A DNA stretch of 12,230 nt from Hemicentrotus pulcherrimus. Lineage: Eukaryota > Echinodermata > Echinoidea > Camarodonta > Strongylocentrotidae. Both the position numbers and the translations under genes were made by a program. Positions 6,901 through 12,230 of this stretch are shown here, piece after piece. Below the pieces are notes generated by a model. The model was not told the DNA's origin. It worked only from the letters and a program-made list of their open reading frames with translations, and did no database searches. The stretch spans positions 7,258 to 19,487 of the forward strand of contig BEXV01004716.1 of assembly GCA_003118195.1 (NCBI GenBank), given 5' to 3'. Positions within the stretch are counted from its first letter, which is position 1; each line of letters begins with the position of its first letter.

Positions 6901-8480
6901 TGAATAATTGATTTATAAAAGGTCAAAGCAGTGATCTGATTAATGTATGGACGCAATCTTTTTAAGAGGTATATACATTTAATTACTTTTTTCTTTACAT
7001 GATCAACTTGATTTTTCCATAACATATTTTGATCAATGACAACACCTAGATATTTGCATTTAATAAAGAGTACTGGTAAGCAGAAGTCAGCTATAAATTG
7101 ACTTCCATTCTGCCTTATAGTCGACACATATGAAATATGTAAACTTGCATAGGCAACTGCATCTACCTTTGGATTACATGAGACCATGAACAATGATGTG
7201 CAGTTAAATCTGCAATACTCAGAGTCGCACAAGTCTAATTTTCCTAAAGTTGAATCAATTTTGTTTTTGATCAATCTTTGCACAACGTGTTATTAACACT
7301 TCAATTGAACTAGTTTTTGCAGATTTGACTTTAATATGCATAGTTGAATGTAATAAGATATTTGGATACATTTTTTTTTTTCTTCTTCAACCCATGTCAT
7401 GACAATTATGATATTAGATCAAACCTATTCTTTATAGAGTATCAATGAAATATTAATCACATCATCATCATCATCATCATCAGCGTTCAAAGTCCATTTG
7501 TCCCACATATTAATGACATTTCAATGCAATACATTTTTAAAGCTCTTATGTAAATGTTCCTTGTATTTTGACAGGCTATCATTAGAGGCAATAGAGTTTA
7601 GGACCTCTCGGCTGAAGAGGGTGGGATTTCCCAGGAGTCCAGGGGGTACCCCATTCCGCACCAAGCCTGCTGAAAGTGGAGTAGGTCTTACTCCTATCAT
7701 GACCAGGGCCCTCAAAAGAAAATTTAGGGTGAGTAAATTAACCCTTAGCTTACGGGAACCTGGTGGTCCCTGTGTTAAGCCTAAGGGACCTATTACATTC
7801 AGTAGTCAACGGGTTAATATGCTCTTCCTTGTGATGATTATTGTAGATCATATCATCTAAAGTCACATCTATTCTGCTAAGAATGACTTTATTACCAGCC
7901 TACACATACCATGTACTTAACTGATCTCTGAGAAGTGACTTTTTTCTGAGAACTTTGTTTATAAGTGGCCCAAACATTGTGGAGCAGTATGTGTGTGCAC
8001 AGCGCTTTGTAACCGCAAGAAAAAGGCGCTATATCAAATATTTTTTGATTGATTGATAAGCTAGTTATTTTGTAGTGTACATACATTTATCCTGAACTGT
8101 TTTATGAAACATTCAGGAAAGCTACATGCACCCCCCCCCCAATAACATTTTCACTGTGTCAATAAGAAGCATTTTCTCTTTTGTATTTCCCAACTTCCAA
8201 ATATATGCTACCCTCACTGAGGTTCATATGAACCCTGCATATAACATATATTTCTCCAAATTATGGTGCCTGTCAAATGTAATATATTTGAATAGTAAGT
8301 AATGGAAAGCCTTTCATATGTTAATATTAAGTTGTTTTATTGATATCATGAACTTCATGATTTTTGTCCTTCTATTTCAATTGAATTTTGTTGTTTTTTA
8401 TTTAGAGCGTGACCACTCCTCCTATTTCACCTTGTAGTAGCCAGACCTCGCCTTCCACACCACCAGGATTTAGAATCTGA
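822..8480 (+). CDS. PRR11: PRR11 orthologue (proline-rich protein 11), 8 coding exons, complete coding region
   Basis: The CDS joins 822-994, 1546-1729, 2333-2461, 2879-3169, 4352-4429, 5567-5700, 7575-7728 and 8406-8480. This gives 1218 nt and 405 residues plus TGA; human PRR11 is about 360. Every junction is GT-AG and in frame. Seen in the product: a basic cluster (16-27), a tryptophan-bearing segment (89-113), the FPSR block (129-132) leading into a likely coiled coil (139-162), a CxxC cluster (174-182), proline runs (212-219 and 223-235), two LKK motifs (267-280, 298-311), SPGGTP (351-356), GLTPIM (367-372), a basic ALKRKF (375-380) and an SP/TP-rich tail. Order and motifs match vertebrate PRR11, which is known as a cell-cycle-linked protein reported to promote F-actin assembly through Arp2/3. 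The start fits the vertebrate N-terminal length. No catalytic domain is visible. Orthology is from recalled motif order, not an alignment run. Confidence 0.92.
1003..1208 (+). mobile_element. MITE-like element, copy 1, in intron 1
   Basis: It begins TTAAAGCCCC (1003-1012) and ends GGGGCTTTAA (1199-1208): a perfect 10-bp terminal inverted repeat that continues imperfectly (TG-ACTA shared) for about another 10 bp. A diverged copy in the opposite orientation lies in intron 6. About 206 bp, no coding capacity. TTAA at both outer ends would be the target duplication if this is a piggyBac-type non-autonomous element; a longer terminal repeat that simply contains TTAA is the alternative. Confidence 0.75.
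1546..1729 (+). CDS. PRR11: PRR11 coding exon 2 (residues 58-119)
   Basis: The acceptor is TGGCACAG at 1545. The first base completes codon 58 (AT+G), and 61 codons follow without a stop. The donor is GAACGAG|GTAATG at 1730. The N-terminal part is acidic with histidines and serines. The second half has SSWL (88-91) and NWW (111-113), which line up with the tryptophan-containing segment before the FPSR block in vertebrate PRR11. This segment is probably a short conserved helix; its function is not known to me. Confidence 0.88.
1730..2332 (+). other. Intron 2, AT-rich, no further feature seen
   Basis: This intron of 603 bases lies between canonical donor GTAATG and acceptor TACTACAG. It is very AT-rich, with T runs near 2178 and short TTTA-rich patches near 1910 and 1968. 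I find no clear transposon end, hairpin or second gene. Confidence 0.6.
2333..2461 (+). CDS. PRR11: PRR11 coding exon 3, FPSR block and coiled coil (residues 120-162)
   Basis: The acceptor is ACTACTACAG at 2332 and the donor is TCTAAG|GTAAGG at 2462, giving 43 codons in phase 0. It starts SYELAKDVVFPSRVYRREL, the strongest single match to PRR11: the vertebrate protein has a D-x-x-FPSR-x-x-x-REL-Y pattern here. Residues 139-162 (ATQEQINLLQEELQRVKKDM and on) are rich in L, Q, E and K with heptad-like spacing, suggesting a short coiled coil. Confidence 0.93.
2462..2878 (+). other. Intron 3, AT-rich, no further feature seen
   Basis: This intron of 417 bases has a strong donor (GTAAGG) and acceptor (TATTTCAG). 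TATA-type low-complexity sequence lies near 2545-2570. Nothing else is supported. Confidence 0.6.
2879..3169 (+). CDS. PRR11: PRR11 coding exon 4, CxxC cluster and polyproline runs (residues 163-259)
   Basis: The acceptor is CATATTTCAG at 2878 and the donor is AAAAAG|GTAATT at 3170, giving 97 codons in phase 0. Near the start, CSHCCCPLH (174-182) keeps the CxxC spacing of the CPSC cluster in vertebrate PRR11, with a histidine at the eighth position after the first cysteine; a small metal site is possible but unproved. Two proline runs follow: eight (212-219) and thirteen (223-235), separated by ALM. These are candidate SH3/EVH1/profilin ligands. The exon closes with a basic stretch (LPKRKKGSNSDKK). 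The CCA/CCT codons make a local microsatellite, so length may vary between alleles. Confidence 0.92.
3302..3454. mobile_element. Fold-back (long inverted repeat) element in intron 4
   Basis: The outer arms ACAAATGATGCA (3302-3313) and TGCATCATTTGT (3443-3454) are exact complements. The inner arms 3331-3363 and 3387-3417 pair with 13 perfect bases next to the loop (GCTGTGTGTATCT), then a mismatch, a 2-base bulge and two mismatches. The 23-base loop holds its own small inverted repeat (AGCC-GTTA-GGCT). This looks like a fold-back MITE relic. A hairpin RNA gene is a less likely alternative. Confidence 0.7.
3632..3655. repeat. Two tandem copies of a 12-mer in intron 4
   Basis: ATAGTGCTAAGA occurs twice head to tail (3632-3643 and 3644-3655), followed by ATTAATAGG. 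It sits in a stretch with several GCGCAC/GTGCGC-like words and may be a relic of an older element. No function is implied. Confidence 0.7.
4079..4096. repeat. Perfect 18-bp palindrome in intron 4
   Basis: TATAGTACCGGTACTATA reads the same on both strands. A smaller palindrome, GTACTAGTAC, lies about 120 bases upstream (3954-3963). It could be a dimeric-protein site or chance. Confidence 0.9.
4352..4429 (+). CDS. PRR11: PRR11 coding exon 5, first LKK motif (residues 260-285)
   Basis: The acceptor is CAATGCCAG at 4351 and the donor is AATAAG|GTGAGA at 4430, giving 26 codons in phase 0. It encodes ISLADIKGVKLKKVD (267-281), which fits the vertebrate PRR11 stretch I-T-V-x-D-L-x-x-V-K-L-K-K. It also resembles the short helix plus LKKV of WH2 actin-binding motifs, with one residue fewer between the isoleucine and LKK. 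The exon is small and flanked by introns over 1 kb, so a gene predictor could miss it. Confidence 0.9.
4430..5566 (+). other. Intron 5, no firm internal feature
   Basis: This intron of 1137 bases lies between GTGAGA and CTTTGACAG. It has a T-rich patch at 4944-4953 and generally unique-looking AT-rich DNA. GGTTCAAATC near 4594 resembles a pol III B box, but no tRNA or clear SINE surrounds it. No exon-like conserved frame was found. Confidence 0.5.
5567..5700 (+). CDS. PRR11: PRR11 coding exon 6, second LKK motif (residues 286-329 and part of 330)
   Basis: The acceptor is CCTTTGACAG at 5566 and the donor is GGACAAG|GTGAGT at 5701. It reads 44 codons in phase 0 and leaves AG of codon 330. PLVTLLDLQAVQLKK (296-310) matches the vertebrate PLVTVSDLQHV block and repeats the pattern of the previous exon. 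MNLR (325-328) corresponds to the MDLR stretch of the human protein. Confidence 0.91.
5789..5983 (-). mobile_element. MITE-like element, copy 2 (inverted relative to copy 1), in intron 6
   Basis: Read on the + strand, this matches the reverse complement of the intron 1 element in order: GGGATTAGA, GGTCACTGACAGGTG, CTCTCAATTA-CATAAGAAAAA, GAATCATGGGGGACCA, the exact 19-mer TCTATATAGAGGGAGCAAG (5936-5954; complement at 1039-1057), and the terminal GGGGCTTTAA (5974-5983). The other end keeps TTAAAG (5789-5794) but has lost the CCCC. It is about 195 bp and more decayed than copy 1 at one terminus. Confidence 0.78.
6061..7289 (-). mobile_element. 5'-truncated non-LTR retrotransposon, antisense in intron 6
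   Basis: On the - strand, a reverse-transcriptase C-terminus (7283 to 6438) is followed by about 350 bases of 3' UTR. That ends in GACAAGGGCAATCCATCCC-type sequence and a (AATA)n-like tail, which appears on the + strand as TTTA repeats at 6061-6082. The layout fits the CR1/L2/Jockey group; the clade is not decided. The 5' side stops near a TAA at 7290-7292 where similarity fades, consistent with truncated reverse transcription plus decay. No convincing target-site duplication was found. It is far from the splice sites of intron 6. Confidence 0.85.
6438..7283 (-). pseudogene. Reverse transcriptase ORF2 C-terminal fragment, broken by one in-frame stop
   Basis: About 280 codons are read on the - strand. 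The family-typical pattern is visible: KYLGVVID, then a K-rich stretch (VDHVKKKV), LLKRLRPYI, FYKSIIQCHFDYCSPVWAN and LQVLQNRSLRIV. Further on comes the C-terminal SYRGSKIWNEL signature seen at the end of many CR1/Jockey-like ORF2 proteins. A TGA at 6777-6779 interrupts the frame, which then continues in the same frame to TAA at 6438-6440. The endonuclease, the catalytic YADD core and all of ORF1 are absent. It is a dead remnant. Confidence 0.88.
7459..7482. repeat. ATC trinucleotide microsatellite
   Basis: About seven uninterrupted ATC/CAT units in intron 6, roughly 90 bases before the exon 7 acceptor. Confidence 0.85.
7575..7728 (+). CDS. PRR11: PRR11 coding exon 7, SPGGTP and GLTPIM block (residues 330-381)
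   Basis: The acceptor is TATTTTGACAG at 7574. Its first G completes codon 330 (AGG, Arg), and 51 codons follow. The donor is TTTAGG|GTGAGT at 7729. It contains RSPGGTP (350-356) and, after about ten residues, SGVGLTPIMTRALKRKF (364-380). Both are close to the most conserved C-terminal block of vertebrate PRR11. The SP and TP sites are possible proline-directed kinase sites; that is inference. Confidence 0.94.
7738..7817. mobile_element. 80-bp TTAACCC/GGGTTAA element just after the exon 7 donor
   Basis: It begins TTAACCC (7738-7744) and ends GGGTTAA (7811-7817). TTAA plus CCC/GGG is the end and target signature of piggyBac-type transposons. Internally CCCTTAGCTTA pairs with TTAAGCCTAAGGG, with a further GGGAACC/GGTCCC hairpin inside. 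At 80 bp it could be an internally deleted relic or a chance hairpin. It starts 9 bases past the donor, so a folded RNA could affect access to the splice site. Confidence 0.5.
7975..8060 (+). mobile_element. SINE/RTE-like 3' tail in intron 7
   Basis: GCACAGCGCTTTGTAACC, a short spacer, AAGGCGCTATATCAAATA and a tail of TTGATTGATTGAT: the AGCGC...GCGCT stem followed by a simple tetranucleotide tail is typical of the 3' ends of many SINEs and RTE-like elements in metazoans. The 5' boundary is unclear and no pol III promoter was seen, so only the tail is called. Confidence 0.5.
8131..8140. repeat. C homopolymer (10)
   Basis: Ten consecutive C in intron 7, likely to vary in length or be miscounted in assembly. 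Confidence 0.9.
8406..8480 (+). CDS. PRR11: PRR11 last coding exon, SP/TP-rich C-terminus (residues 382-405)
   Basis: The acceptor is TTTTTATTTAG at 8405, and 24 codons run to TGA at 8478-8480. It encodes a serine/threonine/proline tail (SVTTPPISP and TSPSTPPGF), comparable to the short S/T/P-rich end of the human protein after its KRKF-like block. No further open extension or donor is needed. Confidence 0.88.
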   Translation, partial: SVTTPPISPCSSQTSPSTPPGFRI

Positions 8481-8657
8481 GGTCAAAGGTCACCCATCCA
8501 GTGGCATCCATCATTCAGATGAGAAAAATGTACAGCTCTACTCAACTAGATATATCTCATGTGACTATTCAGCTTGTTTCTACATGCTGATTTCTTAGCA
8601 ACGATGAATAAGGAGACATCAAATAACCTAAGGGAGATTTGAGCATTTGAAGAAAAG

Positions 8658-8725
8658 ATTCTTCACAGTCAGTGGAAATGTACTGTTGTGGTAAGCTGTG
8701 CTGCATGACTCTTCTGACCTTTGTC
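8658..8725. repeat. Direct repeat, left copy, flanking the GAT array
   Basis: ATTCTTCA, TCAGT-GAAAT, GGTAAGC, TGTGCTGCA, CTTC and ACCT-TGTC occur in this order here and again at 9234-9312, with a 10-base insertion in the right copy between GGTAAGC and TGTGCTGCA. Confidence 0.7.
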
Positions 8726-8739
8726 ATAACTAGCACTGA

Positions 8740-9190
8740 TGAGGTATAGTGATGGTGATGGTGTTGATTAGGATGTGGGTGATGATAATGACAGTACTGA
8801 AAGTTATGATTGTGATAGTGATGATGATGATGATGATGATGGTGGTGGTGATAGTGATGATGGTAATGATAGTTATGATGATGACGATGATGATGAATTT
8901 TTTGATGATGGTAATAATAGTTATGATGGTGACGATGATGATGAAGTTATTGATGATGGTAATGATAGCTTTGACGATGATGATGATTTTGTTGATGATG
9001 GTAATGATAGTTATGATGATGGTAATGATAGTTATGACGATGATGATGAAGATATTGATGATGGTAATGATAGTTATGATGGTGCATGACGATGATGAAG
9101 TTGTTGATGATGGTAATGATAGTTATGATGATGACGATGATGATGAAGTTGTTGATGATGGTAACGATAGTTATGATGGTGATGGTGATC
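8740..9190 (+). repeat. GAT-rich minisatellite with higher-order 48/42/21-base units
   Basis: The core word GATGATGGTAATGATAG or a one-base variant starts at 8856, 8904, 8952, 8994, 9015, 9057, 9106 and 9154. Spacings are 48, 48, 42, 21, 42, 49 and 48. All but one are multiples of three, so one frame encodes an acidic repeat of about 16 residues (DDGNDSYDDDDDDEVV-like). The 49 is due to an extra C at 9085, which breaks that frame. It sits after the gene's stop, so it is called a UTR repeat rather than a gene. Confidence 0.85.
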
Positions 9191-9233
9191 ACTGAAGAGG
9201 TTCATCTGATTGGTAATATAACTTAATTAATTT

Positions 9234-9312
9234 ATTCTTCATAATCAGTAGAAATTTTCCTGCTTTGGTAAGCTTTCACTCGCTGTGCTGCAAGCTTCTT
9301 CATACCTCTGTC
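9234..9312. repeat. Direct repeat, right copy, flanking the GAT array
   Basis: This is the partner of 8658-8725, with the same ordered blocks. A 14-of-15 match (TCTACTCAA-AGAT type) also occurs before the left copy (about 8535) and after the right copy (about 9343). The local duplication history is therefore more complex than one tandem event. Confidence 0.7.
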
Positions 9313-9524
9313 TGAGGGAGCATTGTCAAAAGACACTAGTCTACTCAACCAGATGTTTTACTGTTCACTCAGAGTGTATTTAAACTACAATATCTCCTCA
9401 TAGAAGTAGTACATGCAGCTTATATTTGAATACATTATCGTGCCAAGGAACCCTTACACCAAGAGCAAAAATTTTTTGTGGTTAATTCACTTTAAGGTAA
9501 TTTTGAGTTAGGGTATTGAAGGAA

Positions 9525-9530
9525 AATAAA
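9525..9530 (+). terminator. Candidate proximal poly(A) signal AATAAA
   Basis: Canonical hexamer 1045 bases past the stop codon, in GGAAAATAAAGATAG. Downstream DNA is only mildly T/GT-rich. Confidence 0.35.
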
Positions 9531-10409
9531 GATAGATTCTTCTAGAATCATACAACTCCTTTGATTAATGTTCAAATGAATGATAGTGGTAAATTGCCAA
9601 ACAATGTTGTTATGAAAAGGCTTGATGTTGACAAGTTGTCCGAGTATCAGCCTGTGTGTAAAATAATTTGGTCCTGCTTTATTTGAATTAATTTATCCGA
9701 AAACCAAGAAAGTTGGACTCATGGCCTAATTATAGTGTATGACAAGTTCAAAGGTCAAATCATATGTTGTTAATAGTAGGCCCTTATTCTAATATCTATA
9801 CAAGGTCGAGTTGTCATCAAACAACAAATGCCTGTACTGTAAGTGCATTCAGTCAGTTAACCATCAGTTTTCTAATGTTTATTCAATATGGTGCCATATA
9901 TTGTTTTAGTTTACTTTAAGCTGCAATGGCACATGCATGTAAATTTTGTATTATTGGTTATACTGTATATTTGTTTTAATGCTTGTACAAAAAAAAATGC
10001 AGATGGTCATTGGTATTTAGTGATTATAGGTTAACTTATATTGGACGTGCAGTTGCATTATTGCAATTATATTTTTGATATTCCATATTTCTATTTAAGA
10101 TTTTTTACATTGCTTTTTCCTCTTTTCAATTGCTGATGCATTTTGGATAGTCATCATGTAAATTTTTTTTTTCAAACATGATATGTCAATTTACTCATGA
10201 AAGGTCATAGATATGTTTATTTTTGTTTTATATCTTGCTGCATGTCTTATGCTTATAGTGATTGCATAATGGAAAGTGAAAGTGGGTTTATGGATGATCA
10301 CTTCATTAAGCTATACTTGATAAAGAGTTGTTCACTTTGCCTTTTGATGTAGGTGGGGTATTCGGCTACGGAAATTTCTTGCTGTTTCCAGGAATTTTAC
10401 AAATTACTT

Positions 10410-10563
10410 GTGAGTAGAGGATGAATTTCATCTACATGGAATGCATTTATGTATTTTACTGTGACAGGCAAGGCTTCACCTATTTTAAACCTTTTCTTTG
10501 AAAGAGACATATTATATTCAGTGAGCGGAGGATTTGTATTTATATTGAATGCATTTATGGATA
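10410..10563. repeat. Diverged direct repeat pair (about 45 bp, 110 bp apart)
   Basis: GTGAG--GAGGAT followed by GAATGCATTTATG occurs at 10410-10451 and again at 10521-10559. The intervening bases are alignable but diverged. It may be an old tandem duplication of a unit of about 110 bp. Confidence 0.6.
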
Positions 10564-11626
10564 TGTTTTCTTTTGTTGATATAATAATGTATTAGAGAGC
10601 AGATGTAATATACATAAATACATCCTTACATCTGACTCATATGATGTCAGTTTCAGAGGCAAGCCCTTTGGCACAGATGCCAAAACAATTTGTTAGAAAG
10701 TAAAAGGGCATGGCTAATATAGCCTTGAGCCAAGGTAAAGTATTCCAATGAATATTAATACTAACAGTAATAATACTACTAAATTCATGAAGTGCATAAT
10801 ATGTACTAGCCTCTCGATGTGCTTATTGTGTAAATGTATGTTGCTGTTTATGCAAAGTCTTTCACATTTTGGACTATTTTTATTTCAGTACATATGCTTG
10901 AGATTAAAAAACCTCTTCCATTCAAGTTCAATATACACGTTGAACTGCGTGTTTGTAAGTTAAGTTTTAAATGTTTTGAAAAGATTAGAATGTTCGCTCA
11001 TTAAGGAAGATCATAAAAGACTAAGAGTTTTAGTAGATAAATACTAGAAAATATCTTTGGTGGGGATTGTAGTCTTTGTCTTTACTTCAATCTATCACTT
11101 TCAATGATGAATTCATTGTTACAGGAGGGAGTGGTATGGATACTCAATTGAATTTGTCGCTGATATAGCCTGTGGATGTACAATAATGATGTATTTTTGT
11201 ATTCATGACATTCATTGAGCCCAATTCAAAAGGTTTTTTTTTTCTTCTTTCAATAACAGTCTGTATGCTACTACTGGAATATTGGTGTATTAACTATAAA
11301 CTTTGATGTAAAGTTTTTGAATTCTTTGTTCAATATTATAAACATTTTTGTTATCTAGAATTAGTAAAGCAAAACATTATATACATATAAATTGCCTAAT
11401 TAGTGTTTGTAATTTTTTAATTTTATTATACTTCACATTTCAAAAGAACTATGACATCCACCATATGGTAATTTTTACAGTACTAATTTATCATGAATAA
11501 TATGCTTCACTTGATAGTGTATGGCATGAATTATAAACTACAGCAGATTATATGCAACTTGTATTTGTGCTTATATATTTATAGTTAGGTTTCATCATAG
11601 TGTTTCTTTTATAACTCAAAAGTTGC

Positions 11627-11632
11627 AATAAA
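11627..11632 (+). terminator. Candidate distal poly(A) signal AATAAA
   Basis: The hexamer in TTGCAATAAAAGCTC is followed from about 11670 by marked GT/T-rich sequence (GGTGTTAGTGTC, then TTTTTGTGTGGGGTTGG and GATGTGTGTAAG), as expected of a downstream cleavage element, although somewhat far away. This makes it the better of the two candidates on sequence alone. Confidence 0.45.
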
Positions 11633-11756
11633 AGCTCTGTGAAGCATTTGCTTATGATCATATTTGAAAACGATGGTGTTAGTGTCATTTTTGATGGACT
11701 GAAGCTGATTTTTGTGTGGGGTTGGAGATGTGTGTAAGAGACACTTATTTTGAGGC

Positions 11757-12154
11757 TCAACAGAGATCATATATGTTGGGCATTACAATGAGGCTTCTAT
11801 GAAACATAACCCTACTGTCTCGGCCTGCCCATTTTCGCCATTCAAAGGAGCCAATTGAATCTGCATCTTGTATTCTATTGTCCCAAACAAGATCATAATA
11901 TCCATTTCTTGGAATTTGCTTTCCACAAACACCCCCAAATTTGATCATATCACGGATGTTTTCAGTACCCCTGATAGACATGTGCACTAGCTTTCTTTAC
12001 ATTTCTGGAACTGAAATTGGTCTTGTATCCGAATTCTTGCTAGAGTCTTGCCACATATATCATCAGGTAATGTATGCAAACTGGCTTCAAACCAGATCAC
12101 AGCTAGGTCTCTGGGTAAAGTTGGTCGTACATTGCAGGCACTAGAAAAAATGGT
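11757..12154 (-). other. Two unrecognised open stretches in different frames (possible decayed coding DNA)
   Basis: On the - strand, an open frame from about 12154 to a TAG near 12005 (includes RPTLPRDLAVIWFEASLHTL) is followed, shifted in frame, by one from about 11987 to a TGA at 11757 (includes GSFEWRKWAGRDSRVMFH). The first is preceded by an acceptor-like TTTTTTCTAG (about 12145). The gap between them is too short for a normal intron. Composition looks protein-like, but I recognise no family. It may be a pseudogene, a transposon piece or chance. Confidence 0.25.
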
Positions 12155-12216
12155 CTAGTCTAAAACTTGATGTTTCATTAGATCATTAGCAAGGGTGTCG
12201 ATTTGTATCCGTGGTT

Positions 12217-12230
12217 GGGGGGGGGGGGGG
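12217..12230. repeat. G homopolymer at the window edge
   Basis: Fourteen consecutive G end the window. Such runs often coincide with contig ends or sequencing artefacts; the true length is unknown. Confidence 0.85.

Larger units (their letters stand above)
8481..11650 (+). other. PRR11: Probable long 3' UTR and downstream DNA of PRR11
   Basis: About 3.2 kb of AT-rich DNA after the TGA shows no conserved coding frame and no convincing further exon. Two AATAAA signals (9525, 11627) offer a short form of about 1.05 kb and a long form of about 3.15 kb. A GAT minisatellite and its flanking direct repeat occupy 8658-9312. T-rich stretches are common. Transcript extent is inferred, not shown. Confidence 0.45.

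Noticed and set aside
7498..7860. Continuous 120-residue reading through exon 7 into introns on both sides
   Set aside because: The conserved PRR11 block covers only 7575-7728. Both edges have strong splice sites (TTTTGACAG and GTGAGT), and the flanking translations are not conserved-looking.
8775..9195. Long acidic D/N/S/Y repeat frame as a protein-coding gene
   Set aside because: It is made entirely of imperfect GAT repeats, lies after the PRR11 stop, has an upstream in-frame stop at 8769, and is frame-broken at 9085. A repeat-derived open frame is the simpler reading.
10748..10963. Cysteine- and leucine-rich small open frame in the downstream region
   Set aside because: It occurs in AT-rich DNA with no start context, homologue or splice support that I can see; probably chance.

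Overview
The window is eukaryotic, AT-rich, intron-bearing DNA. It carries one recognisable protein-coding gene on the + strand, read here as the complete coding region of a PRR11 (proline-rich protein 11) orthologue in eight coding exons. An invertebrate deuterostome such as a sea urchin is plausible. The reasons are a PRR11-type protein well diverged from the human one, short-to-medium introns loaded with small DNA transposons, and a CR1/L2/Jockey-like retrotransposon tail. The species cannot be fixed from the sequence alone.

Layout: 1-758 is upstream DNA with no gene recognised. A CT microsatellite (759-816) runs straight into an acceptor-like CAG and the start ATG at 822. The coding exons are 822-994, 1546-1729, 2333-2461, 2879-3169, 4352-4429, 5567-5700, 7575-7728 and 8406-8480. 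All seven introns are GT-AG, all phases join, and the product is 405 residues. Downstream, 8481 to about 11650 is probably a long 3' UTR. It holds an imperfect GAT minisatellite with 48/42/21-base periods, a diverged direct repeat on either side of it, and two AATAAA candidates (9525 and 11627). The right edge (about 11757-12154, - strand) has two open stretches in different frames that I do not recognise; the window ends in a run of 14 G.

The introns hold most of the other structure. Introns 1 and 6 carry two copies, in opposite orientation, of a roughly 200-bp MITE-like element ending in TTAA. Intron 4 has a fold-back hairpin of about 153 bp and an exact 18-bp palindrome. Intron 6 contains an antisense, 5'-truncated non-LTR retrotransposon with its stop-interrupted reverse-transcriptase C-terminus, 3' UTR and TTTA-type tail. 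Intron 7 has an 80-bp TTAACCC/GGGTTAA element right after the donor and a SINE/RTE-like tail.

The protein has a basic N-terminus, a CxxC cluster, two long proline runs, two copies of a D-hydrophobic-xx-V-x-LKK motif (residues 267-280 and 298-311) and an SP/TP-rich C-terminus. The polyproline segment followed by two LKK motifs resembles, but does not match exactly, the proline-WH2 layout of WASP-family actin regulators. This is the most interesting functional lead in the window.
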